Positions 53,401-63,966 of a stretch of 64,000 nucleotides of DNA are shown one piece after another. Position 1 is the stretch's first letter, and each line of letters begins with the position of its first letter. The DNA comes from Zygnema cylindricum (Eukaryota > Streptophyta > Zygnematophyceae > Zygnematales > Zygnemataceae). The notes under the pieces are model-generated. The model had not been told where the DNA came from and did not search any database. It saw only the letters and a list, made by a program, of their open reading frames with translations. The stretch spans positions 215,571-279,570 of the forward strand of contig JBBHKE010002277.1 in assembly GCA_037447655.1 (NCBI GenBank), given 5' to 3'. The position numbers and the translations under genes are program-made.

Positions 53401-56050
53401 TATTATTATGCTCACAAAAACAGGAAAAAAAATACCCTAAACTATGTTTGCCACACAAATTTGTGTTTGCGTTAACAACAAAACTATTGACGAACAAAGT
53501 TTATTGTTAACGCACATAAAGAGAGTTAAGAAAAACACTAATCTATGTTTCTATCACAAATTTGAGTTTGCGCTAACATAGTTATTTATAACAAACAACA
53601 GTTATTTTTATACAGTTATTTTTATTGTTCGTGCTCACAAAAAGAGGTAAAATAAACTCCGAACCATGTTTGTAACACAGATTTTTGTTTGCGCTAACAA
53701 CAATATTGGTAACAAATACTTTATATTGTTAGCGGTCACAAAAATAGTTCAAATGAGCTCTCAGCCATGTTTATAACTGAAATTTGTGTTTGCGCAAACA
53801 ATAATTTATTGTAACGCACAACGTTTATTATTACGCTCACAAAAACAGTAAAAAAAACCCTAAACTAAGTTTGCAACACAAATTTGTGTTTCTATATACA
53901 ACAAAAATATTAACGAACAAAGTTTATTGTTAACGCACAGAAAGAGATTAAAATAAACCTTAAAAAATGTTTCTATCACAAATTTGAGTTTGCGCTAACA
54001 AAGATATTTGTAACAAACAATGTTTATTTTTCGCGCTCAAAAAGAGGTAAAATAAACTCCAGACCATGTTTTTAACAAACCTTTGTGGTAGCGCCAACAA
54101 CAATATTGGTAACAAGCACTTTATATTGTTAGGGCCCTCAAAAATAGTTCAAATAAACTCTCAACAATGTTTATAACTCAATTTGTGTTTGCGCTAACAA
54201 TAATTTCTTGTAAAAGACAAGGTTTATTATTACGCTTACAAAAAGAGTAAAAAAAAATCCTTAATTATATTCGAAACACAAATTTGTGTTTGCGTTAACA
54301 ACAAAAATATTAACGAACAAAGTATATTGTTAACGCACAGGAAAAGAGTTAAAAAAACCCTATACCATGTTTCTATCACAAATTTGTGTTTGCGCTAACA
54401 AAGATATTTGTAACAAACAACGTTTGTTGTTGGTGCTCACAAAAAGAGGTAAAATAAACTCCGAACCATGTTTGTAACTCAACTTTGTATTTGCGCAAAC
54501 AACAATATTGGTAACAAACACTTTTTATTGTTAACGCTCACAAAAATTGTTCAAATAAACTCTCAACCATGTTTATAACACAAATTTGTGTTTGCGCAAA
54601 CAATAATTTTTTGTATCGAACAACGTTTATTATTACTCTCACGGAAACACTACAAAAAAACCTCAACTATGTTTGCAAAACAAATTTTTGTTTGCGTTAA
54701 AAACAAAAATATTAACGAACAAAATTTTCAATTAACGCACACAAAGAGAGTTAGGAAAAACCCTTAACAATGTTTCTATCACAAATTTGAGTTTGCGCTA
54801 GCAAAGATATTTGTAACAAACAACGTTTATTGTTCGCGCTCACAAAAGAGGTAAAATAAACTCCGAACCATGTTTGTAACACAACTTTGTCTTTACGCTA
54901 ACAACAATATTGGTAACAAACACTTCATATTGTTAGCGGTCACAAAAATAGTTCAAATAAACTCTCAACCATGTTTATAACACAAATTTGTGTTTGCGCA
55001 AACAATAATTTTTTTTATCGAACAACGTTTATTATTACTCTCACGGAAACACTACAAAAAAACCTCAACTATGTTTGCAAAATAATTTTTTTTTTGCGTT
55101 AAAAACAAAAATATTAACGAACAAAATTTTCAATTAACGCACACAAAGAGAGTTAAGAAAAACCCTTAACAATGTTTTTATCACAAATTTGAGTTTGGGC
55201 TAACAATGATATTTGTAAAAAACAACGTTTATTGTTCACGCTCACAAAAAGAGGTAAAATAAACTTTAAACCATGGATATAACATAACTTTGTATTTGCG
55301 CTAACAAAAATATTGGTAACAAACACTTTTTATTGTTAGCGCTCACAAAAAATTTTCAAATAAACTCTCAACCATGTTTATAACTCAAATTTGTGTTTGG
55401 GAAAACAATAATTTCTCGTAACGAACAACGTTTATTATTACGCTCACAAAAACAGTAAAAAAAAACCATAAACAATGTTTGCAACACAAAGTTGGGTTTG
55501 CGTTAACAACAATAATATTAACGAACAAAGTTAATTGTTAACATACAAAAATAGAGTTAAAAAAGCCCGAAACCATGTTTCAAACAAAAGTTAAAGTTTG
55601 CGCTAACAAATATATTGGTAACAAACAACGTTTGTTGTTCACGCTCACAGAAATATGTAAAATAAACTCCGAACCATGTTTGTAACACAAATTTTTGTTT
55701 GCGCTAACAACAATATTGGTAACAAACACTTCATATTGTTAGCGCTCACATAAATAGTTCAAATATACTCTCAACCATGTTTATAAGTCAAATTTGTGTT
55801 TGTGCTAACAATAATTTCTTGTAACAAACAATGTTTATTATTACGCAAATAAAAGTAGTAAAAAACAACCCTCAACTATGTTTCTAACACAAATTTGAGT
55901 TTGCGTTGACAACAAAAATGTTAACGAACAAAGTTTATTGTTAAGTCACATAAAGAGAGTATAAAAAACCCTAAACCATGTTCTATCACAAATTTGAGTT
56001 TGCTATAACAAAGATATCTGTAACGATCAAAGTTTATTGTTTGGGGTCAC
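50489..56050 (+). repeat. Satellite array, right part, higher-order repeat
   Basis: About 14 further ABCD units of about 400 bp. Type A monomers start near 50652, 51067, 51471, 51833, 52337, 52738, 53142, 53446, 53869, 54270, 54669, 55069, 55475 and 55876. Some unit boundaries are recombinant (about 53142 joins A to B; about 51920-51980 repeats A). No coding capacity beyond short repeat-derived ORFs. Confidence 0.95.
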
Positions 56051-56072
56051 AAATGTCTGGTACATTTGTTTC

Positions 56073-57221
56073 TGTTGATATTTGAGTATTTTCTAGGTCT
56101 TCATTAGGATAGGAAAAAGAGCAAAGGTTGTCTGCCTCTAACTCCCTTCACCAAGCCCCCACACTTGTTTTAGTAATTGAAGCTAGGAAAGGGAGTTAGA
56201 GCCATGGTTGCCTAAGCTCTCCAGAGATACAGGAGTACATAATGGTAGGTTTTACTAAAAAAGGATCTTGACGGACCCAGGATTTGATCCTGGTATCTGC
56301 AATCCGTCAAGACTTTGACAGCCAATAGCTTTATCATATAGTCTAGGATCCTTCCTAGAGAATATAGGGTACAATAAATCAATAAACATTAATACGCAAC
56401 ATCTTTCATTTAACTGATTACCGGACGGGCTGTACACGGAAATGAATTAGTGCGCACAAATTCTGGACGACACGGAATTATTGAAACAACATTCTTTTCG
56501 ACGGCTAGGATTAAATTCAGGTATTCATCAAACGGCCGTGGTAGGAGCCGAGATTGCGGATAGGGCGTTTTGGCGTTTTCCGGACGCCGCCACTTCTGAT
56601 GACACGTGGCGACATCGTACAGGTTTGCGGAATTCTCGGAGTACAAGACAACAAATCTGAATGTGACACATGTCACGTGTATGGCCCGGAAGTACAGTTG
56701 CCATACAAAAATTACACTTGCGCCCTTACTTTTCTGGACGGTATAGTCCTATGATTGGCGCCGTACTTCAGTAGAAGGGATTTTAGAGAGGGAATAGGAC
56801 TTAGAATATTTTTGGTAGGTAGTCGCCTCTTTGAGAGAGCACCTTGTATAAAAGGTTAACTTTGGGCAGCCATAACAATCAATTTACTTGACCATTTTCT
56901 GTGATTCTTTTTGCTGGGGACTCAGGCGAGTCCAGGCTACAAAGGACTTTAGTCGGTTAGAGTTTTTGCCTGCCAGAGTGGCTGCATTTCTAAGGGAAAT
57001 TCAAAGTGGGTGAATGTGTCCAAAACTCATATTCTAACTTTGCATTCTGTGGTAGAACTAAGCACACAGAAAGTCTTATTTCACAGGGGTGAAGCTATAA
57101 TGGGTTTCTCATTGTCAAGGGTTCAGTCATTTGGGTTTATATCAACTTGGAGTCGGCACTATCTAGATAAGCTTCTTTTGGATCTGCGATTTCTGTGGGC
57201 AATGGAGCACATAGAGTGTCA
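56073..57221 (+). repeat. Solo Copia-H LTR with target duplication
   Basis: 1149 bp from TGTTGATATTTGAG to GAGTGTCA, flanked by GTTTC at 56068-56072 and 57222-57226. No purine tract before or primer site after. All family boxes present, including an 11-12 bp perfect hairpin stem CTAACTCCCTT...AAGGGAGTTAG and the tRNA-like stem at 56270-56308. The full element was lost by LTR-LTR recombination. Confidence 0.93.
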
Positions 57222-57234
57222 GTTTCGTGCTGGT

Positions 57235-57624
57235 TTTTGTTCGCACCATATTCTAACTGGTCTCTATGTTCTTTATCTCCAATTCCGCTAATCGGATTAA
57301 AGTTCTTAACAATGTTTAAATAGCATTCAAACCCTATGTAGTCTAACGGACTCCTACGACAGACTGGTTAAAGCTGACGACTACGCCTCGTGCTGGTCGA
57401 AGGTTCGAGTCTTGCCAGACTCTACCTTTTTGTTAAGAGTGACTTATGTCACTCTTCAGTCTTGCCTATGGAGCTAAGGCAGCCATGGCTCCACCACTCT
57501 CTCTTTCTTTCAGTGACTACAACAAGTATGGGGGCTAGAGAGAGAAGGTGGAGGCAAGCTCCTTACGGTTTTATTTAATCTATTCATACCTAAAAAATAC
57601 CCCCTAAATCTAGTGATTTCAACA
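57235..57624 (-). repeat. 5' part of a Copia-H LTR, inverted
   Basis: Minus strand begins TGTTGAAATCACTAG at 57624, then GGTATTTTTTAGGT, the hairpin region CTCCACCTTCTCTCTC...AGAGAGTGGTGGAG, GAGCCATGGCTGCCTTAGCT and the tRNA-like GGTTCGAGTCTTGCC (reading plus). Its 3' boundary near 57235-57300 is unclear. No TSD found. Confidence 0.75.
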
Positions 57625-57812
57625 ATATTATTGTAAGCGCAAACACAAATTTGAGTTATAAACATGGTTGAGATATTATTTGAACTCTTTTTGTGAGATC
57701 TAACAATATAAATTGTTTTTTACCAATATTAATGTTTGCGCAAATAAAAAAAAATGTTACAAACATGGTTCAGAGTTTATCTTACCTCTTTATGTGAGCG
57801 CGAACAATAAGC
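57625..57812 (-). repeat. Inverted satellite fragment
   Basis: The reverse complement of this stretch contains D- and C-type satellite monomers (CTCAACCATGTTTATAACTC, GAACCATGTTTGTAACA, GCGCAAACATTAATATTGG), so about two monomers lie opposite to the main array. The inverted LTR 57235-57624 abuts it. Confidence 0.8.
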
Positions 57813-58331
57813 TTTTTTGTTTTATTTAGCGTTCCCTCTTTTCTTTGTTCTCTTTGCCTTTGTCTATTCCCCTTTGACTTTTGTGGTTTTTAAATGTTAT
57901 TTTTTTTTTACCCCTTTTCTACCCCGATGGTTATTCCATCCCAAATATAACAACAAAGTTTACCTTACTGAGGATGTTTTACACAAATAGTTTTGTTGTG
58001 CATATAAAAAAAGTGAGGTAGGCTTTGCTGTGTCGTTTTGTAGTGTTGGGTGTTGTTCAACATAGTCGGTGGGTGAATATGGAAACCGCGTAAGGGCTAT
58101 ATTTGGAACGCTTTCATAAAAGCTTGACATACGAAGCGAAGGAAATTCTAGTATGTTAGCAAACCGCCCTAGTTATTGGCCAGTAGAACAAAACTGAGCA
58201 TGACAACACACTCTTCACACAAACCCACATTTCTCTTAAGGGACAAACCCTCGTTGAGCCGTAAATAACTTATAATTGGTATACCGTAAAACCCACGTTA
58301 CCCCTAAAGGACAAACCGTCATAAAAAACTG
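57813..58331. other. Unassigned AT-rich spacer
   Basis: 519 bp with poly-T runs and no similarity to other parts of the window that I can see. No long ORF, tRNA or LTR boxes. May be old host or unknown repeat sequence. Confidence 0.5.
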
Positions 58332-59382
58332 TGTAGAAATTGATGGTTCTTTTAGTATTTTCTAGGTCTAAAATAAAGTGCAGATAAAGAAGCCGAAGTA
58401 GTCTGTCTCTAACTTCTCTCTCCAACTCCCACACTTGTTGGAGTCACTGAGAAGTTGGAGAGGAAGTTAGTGCCATGGCTGCCTATGCTATCCAAAGATT
58501 TACCGGGTAGTAAAGTAGTTGATTTACTAAAAGGATAGTTATCGCCTACAAGATTTGATCCTGGTGCCTACGGATGGATAATGCCGCCGGCAGTCGGTAG
58601 CCTCATCCATTTACCCTAAGATTAGTGGTTAACAATATAGGGTTTAATAAATATATAAACGTTAATATATAGGCTAATTCATTTAATGGCAACTTTAAAC
58701 GGAATATATAGAGTTTGTTATGAAAAGTACGGATTACGAGTACGGAGAAGAAATAAGTACCGCGCATTTGTTTCGATAGCAAAACAAATACATCGCAAAT
58801 ATTTATGACGGTTATGATTGAAATCGGCATTCAATCGGACGGCCGGAAAGAATACCAAGATCGCGAAAGAAGATTTCGGCGGTTTATGGTCGCCGCCACA
58901 TCATATGACACGTGGCACCACGACATTGGATTTCGGCATCTTCAGGGATTACGGAAACAAATCCAGAAAAAGGCACGTGCCGACTTTTTGGTCATGTCGT
59001 ACAATGTTTGTACATAAAGTACACCGGCAGCTGTACCTTCATGTACAGTACAGCAATATGATTGGTGCCGTACGTCAGTAGATGGAGTTTTAGAGTGAGA
59101 TAGGACTTAGAAAAATTTGGTAGATAGGACCCTCTCCCCCAAAAAGCTTCTGTACAAAAGGTCAACTTTGACCTCCATAACTTACTGCTCAGGGGAGCAA
59201 ATTCAGAGATTCTTTTTGCTATCAACTCAAGGGAGTCTTGCCTTCACAAAGGTGAAGGTGGTCAGAGTTTTTGTTTGCCAGGGTGGCAGTTATTCGTGCT
59301 AAAAGACAAAGGGGTCAGGGTTATCCTAGAGGCTTCGTGTGAGGTGCCTACTCTGAGGTCCTATGGAGGTCTCAGAGCTGCA
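58332..59382 (+). repeat. Copia-H3 5' LTR
   Basis: TGTAGAAATTGATGG to GAGCTGCA, 1051 bp; the best example of the hairpin (58409-58427 with 58453-58470, 18 of 19 paired). Primer site CGTTATAGGCCCACC follows directly (59383-59397, 13/15). Confidence 0.92.
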
Positions 59383-60054
59383 CGTTATAGGCCCACCATC
59401 TAGGGTGCCCATATTCAATGGAGCTGGCTTCATATACTGGGAAAGTATGATGACAGGAGCTCTATCTGAGAAACGGTTTTGGGGAATAGTGAGTGGACGG
59501 GTGAGGCGTCCATCCAATCTTGGGTTGCCTCAAGGTTTTACAGGAGGTAGATTCACTAGAGATGCAGATCCATCTTCAACGGAGGAGACAAAAGAAGAAG
59601 AGGTGGTGGAGAAAGGAAAGGAGAAGGAGACGACCTCACGAATAGAAATTGGTTCGACATTCATGTCACCTATTCCAAGGAACGAGGAGAATGATATTGA
59701 TACGTGGGACTTCAACAATATGGCGGAAAAACACTTCATCCTCCGCCATCTTACTCAAGGACTTGCATGGCCTCATTTGCAGGTAGAAAATGCATCCGAT
59801 CTTTGGATGGCTCTCATAAAGATGTACCAAAGTGGTACGATTCAGCAACAACAGTTTGGCTGATTAGAAAGTTAAGGAGTATGTATACAAAGGGGGGAAG
59901 TTATTAGATTTTTGCAATGAGCTAGCTACACTTTTCATGGAGCTACAGAGTGCTGGAAAATACTTTAGTGAAAAAGAAAAGGTTAACTATTTACTGATGA
60001 AGTTACCTGATGAGTTCGAGAACATAGTCAACCGTGTGTAGGACTTGGCGGACT
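59363..60054 (+). pseudogene. gag: Copia-H3 Gag, 5' part, cut by Copia-H4
   Basis: ATG 59363 is inside the LTR and the frame runs open through the primer site for 166 codons (MEVSELHVIGPPSRVPIFNG, FIYWESMMTGALSEKRFWG, DFNNMAEKHFILRHLTQ, DLWMALIKMYQSGTIQQQQF), supporting this as the real start. After TGA at 59861-59863, homology continues in shifted frames (YTKGGSY, NYLLMKLPDEFENIVNRV) until GGACT at 60050-60054, where the H4 LTR begins. Confidence 0.88.
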
Positions 60055-61072
60055 TGAAATTCTGTGTCCTCCATTGGACTACAGAATACAGGAAGCCTCT
60101 AGATAGTATTTAACTAACCCACTTTAAGCCACGACCACTACTTCTCAAGAAGGCAAACTGACAATTTGATTGCACCCGTGTGCAGCCTAGACTCCCCTAA
60201 GTCCGTAGCAAAAAGAATCACTGAAAACGGCCAACCAACCGATAAGTTATGAGGCAGTAAAAATGCCAATTTGTACAAACTCTCAAAGGGAGAGGTGACT
60301 ACCTACCAAAATTTTCTAAGTCCTAATTCCTTCTAATAACTTCTATCTCCTGAAGTACGGACTTATCAAATTACTGTACCGTACCAAAAGGTACTACTGC
60401 CGGTATACCTTTTGTACGGCCTATGTACGACAAGGCTATTAAGTGGACAAGTGTCTGCTTTTTACTTGTCCGTACATTCCTCGGAATTCCAATGACCAAA
60501 TGTCATCTCTCCACGTGGCTCTAGGTCATGCCACGTCACAAAACGCCAAGGTGACCACTCCGGGATTTCGGCGATGACGTGCGCCGTCGGAGTCGTAATG
60601 AGACGTAATCGTAGCCGTCATAATTACTTGCGAGATATTTGTTTCGCTGTTCAAACAAATGCGAGGTATTCATTCTGAAATGATGTCGTACTAAAATTGT
60701 ATCTATGCACGCCGTATCTAGTTTTATTTAAATGGATTTCTTACTTCCTAAATGTATATATATCTATCACACTCTATAACATTTAGCATTAGTCCTAGTC
60801 TAGTAGGATAAAGCTGACCGCTATCGGCCAACTTGACGAACCGCAGGTACCAGGTTCAAATCCCGGGTCCGTCAGGAATATTTGTAGTAACCTACTAAAA
60901 ATAACTGCCTGTTGAACTAAGGCAGCCATGGATCAACCACCCTCTCTATCCTTCAATGACTACAACAAGTATGGGGGCTAGAGAGAGGAGGTGGAGGCAG
61001 GCTGTCTGTCCTTTTTCTTTTTCCTAACATATTAAACCTAGAAAATACTATAGAAATCTATGAATTTCAACA
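60055..61072 (-). repeat. Copia-H4 3' LTR
   Basis: Minus strand TGTTGAAATTCATAG (from 61072) to GACACAGAATTTCA (60055), 1018 bp. Contains on the plus strand a tRNA-like run: A-box-like TAGTCTAGTAGGATAAAG (about 60794-60812) and B-box-like GGTTCAAATCC (about 60851-60861). Confidence 0.9.
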
Positions 61073-62730
61073 CTCCCCTTATTTTCTAGTCTAATTTTAT
61101 TTTTTCTTAACCCGCATTTCTCCCGACAATATTTTAATTTAGGAGAGGGCACAGGTTTGGTCATCATGTCAGCCACAATTTCTTCATCAGGTCTATACAC
61201 AAGATTTAAAATTTTATTTTCAACTTTTTCTCTTACGAAGCTTAATCTTATGTCCATATGTTTTGCTTTGAAATGGTGTTTTGTATTGGCTGCGATTGCA
61301 ATTGCATCTTGGTTATCGCAAAAGATTTCATGCACTCCCTCCTTCATATATCCCAGTTCTTGCAACAATGACTTCACCCAGATTAGTTCTTTTACAGCAG
61401 AACAAGACGCCATATACTCAGCCTCCATAGTAGACTGAGCAACCACCTTTTGTTGCTTACTGCTCCAACAGCAAGCTCCTTCCCCCACATACAAAATATA
61501 TCCAGAAGTGCATCTTCTCATAGGTGCATCCCCATAACAGGCATCACTCCAAGTGGTGATATAAGTGTGCTCCCCTCCCAAATGCAAACATAATTCTCTG
61601 GTTCCAACCAGATATCTCATGACTCTCTTGGCTGCTTCCCAGTCTCTTTTCCTAAGATCATTAAGACTCCTACTGAGTACTCCAACTGCTGCCGCTATGT
61701 CCGGCCTGGTACAGTTCATAAAATAAATTAAACTTCCTACGACCTGTCTATAAGGGATAGATTTCATAAACTCTCTCTCCTCTCGACTCATCTGATCATC
61801 TAAGATCATCACTCCTCCTTCTACACTCCCATCACTTACTTTTTGCAAGTCCATGGGAGTGGTACAACTGTTAGCATTTTCCATCTGGAATTTCTCAAGC
61901 ATATTACCTATTGCTTCTTTCTCAGTAAGTCTGATAATCATCTTCCCCCTATCTCTCTCCATTTATATCCCCAAAGTATATTTTGCCTCCCCTAAATCCT
62001 TCATATCAAATCTGCCCCTAAGATCTTTCTTTAGCCTATTGATATTCTCCAAAGACTTACTTAACACAAGCAGATCATCCACATAAATTGCAATAAAAAT
62101 GACACAATTCTCATCTTCAAACATATAGATAGAATGGTCAGAGCTGATCCGGATGTATCCCAGATCGGTGAGAAACTCATCTAGTTTCGTATTCCACTGT
62201 CGGGGAGCCTGTTTCAGTCCATATAAGGACTTTATGAGCCTGCACACTTTGCTCTCTTCTCCTTCTTCCACAAACCCCTCGGGTTGCCTCATAAAAATTT
62301 CTTCCTCTAACTCACCATTAAGAAAAGCAGTCTTAATGTCCATCTGGTGTATTTCCATGTCTTCCGCTACCGCCAGAGTGAGGAGAATCCTTACTGATGG
62401 GAACCGAACAACTGGAGCAAAGGTCTCCTCATAGTCAATCCCCTCTTTTTGGGTGAACCCCTTCGCTACCAATCGAGCCTTATACCTCTCAATTGTATTT
62501 TCTGGGTTCAGTTTTAGTTTAAATACCCATTTACATCCAATAGGTTTTGTGTGTGGAGGACAATCTGCTAGTTCCCAAGTATTTGCTTCCATGATAGAAG
62601 CCATCTCGTCATTTATGGCTCTAATCCATCTTTCTTTCTCTGGACTATTCACTGCCACTAAGTAAGACTGAGGCTCATCTGGGTGAGATAGCTTAGTTAC
62701 CTTCTGAGCAACTTGTTTTTCCTCTATCAT
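61048..62730 (-). CDS. pol: Copia-H4 reverse transcriptase and RNase H (one stop)
   Basis: Minus strand. 62730-61966 is [72 protein letters not shown] and YVDD (62074-62085). A TAA at 61963-61965 falls in LGI-stop-MERDR, where Copia-H1 has LGIQVERDR, so CAA to TAA. The same frame continues 61962-61048 with [32 protein letters not shown] (RNase H Asp), STMEAEYMASCSAVKEL (Glu), [20 protein letters not shown]. The frame runs past the purine tract into the LTR before its stop. Confidence 0.94.
61073..61085 (-). other. Copia-H4 polypurine tract
   Basis: Minus strand AAAATAAGGGGAG immediately before the LTR start, identical to the tract of Copia-H1. Confidence 0.85.
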
Positions 62731-63162
62731 TTTGCTGCTCCTCCTTCCTTCTTAAAACTCTCAAGCTGGAATGGATGGAAGTCTTGGCTTTCTTCTCACT
62801 GTCTCATCGGTTCCGCTCTCCATGGAAGCCGGTTCTTGTCCAGCTTCTTCTATCTCCTCGAAGTCCATAGGAGTATGTGAGGTTTCTGTTGAGTCTCCAA
62901 TATCTTAGATCTCCCTTGAATCTGCAGTCACGGTTTCACTCATGTTCCTTTCCGGAACGACCGAGTTCTCCTCACTTTCGGACTCAAATCTGATCCTTAT
63001 CTTCTTTGTATATTTGAATGGGTCAAATGACTTCCCTTCATCCATGACAACTAAGTGTTTGACGAGAATAATATCTTTCTTTGCTAAGTCATAGACTCTA
63101 TATCCCTTAACATCCTCATCATATCCAACAAAGTATCCACGTTTTCCCTTAGCATCTAGTTT
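62731..63162 (-). pseudogene. Copia-H4 integrase C-terminus and linker
   Basis: Same minus-strand frame: GYFVGYDEDVKGYRVYDLAK, HLVVMDEGKSFDPF, RIRFESESEENSVV, then an acidic stretch and GRRSSK. Stops near 62905 and 62745-62755. Equivalent to 26830-27270 of Copia-H1. Confidence 0.8.
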
Positions 63163-63966
63163 CTAGTTTTTCCTATCCGTGTCTAGACTGTAAACTTGGC
63201 TACCAAATACTTTAAGGTGTGAGATATCTGGTTTCCTTCCAACCCATCTCTCATAAGGTGTCACTCCCTTTACAGCTGAGGTAAGGACTCTATTTTTAAT
63301 ATAGTTGGCACAGTTCATTGCCTCTGCCCAAAATCTCTTTCCTATTTTCTTGTCTGCCAACATACTGCATGCACTATCTCCTAGTGTTCTATTCAACCTC
63401 TCAGCTACCCCATTTTGTTCTGGGTTATATGGTACAGTTTTCTGGTGCTGCACTCCCCCATCTCTCAGATATTCCTCAAACTCGTTAGAGGTATATTCCC
63501 CCCCATTATCACTCCTTATCCTCTTAATGGGGGTTTCATGCAACTTCTCACTCCAAGCTTTATATTCTTTGAAGTAAGTTTATGCTTTAGACTTTGTTTT
63601 CAGAAAGTAGACTCTAGAGTATCTAGACCAATCATCAGTTATTGTCATCATAAACCTCTTTCCTCCAACCGAAGGTACTTTTGCAGTTCCCCAAATATGT
63701 GTGTGGACCAAATTTAACACTTTCTCACCTCTATATGTGGCGGCTTTGGGAAAGGGAAGTCTGTGAGCCTTACCTTGAGCACAACCACTACAATCATCCA
63801 TCATTTCATTATCCTCAAACTGAATGCCATCTACTACCCCAAGCTTTTTCATTTCCCTCAACCTATCAAAATGCACATGCCCCAACCGCTTATGCCAAAT
63901 CATCACCTTAGGAACACCAACATAATAAGCATTTTTCTTTTCATTACTCAGGTTAAGCCTAAACAT
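63163..63966 (-). pseudogene. pol: Copia-H4 integrase and pre-integrase zinc region
   Basis: Minus strand, 63966-63583: MFRLNLSNEKKNAYYVGVPK, WHKRLGHVHFDRLREMKK, DCSGCAQGKAHRLPF (zinc residues H-H-C-C) and TITDDWSRYSRVYFL. TAG at 63580, then 63543-63166: TPIKRIRSDNGGEYTSNEF (Asp) and NPEQNGVAERLNRTLGD (Glu), WVGRKPDISHLKVFGSQV. The first catalytic Asp (VHTHIWG) is His here, since Copia-H1 has VHTDISG, so this integrase would be inactive. Confidence 0.92.

Noticed and set aside
45369-56050. CRISPR-like array
   Set aside because: Direct repeats are contiguous with no unique spacers, and the context is eukaryotic retroelements.
60794-60873. Functional tRNA gene
   Set aside because: A-box and B-box-like sequences are present, but the acceptor-like stem lies between them and T-arm, so a normal cloverleaf cannot form; other LTR copies lack parts of it.
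62153-62434. Plus-strand ORFs over Copia-H4 pol
   Set aside because: Shadows of the minus-strand RT, which has clear catalytic motifs.
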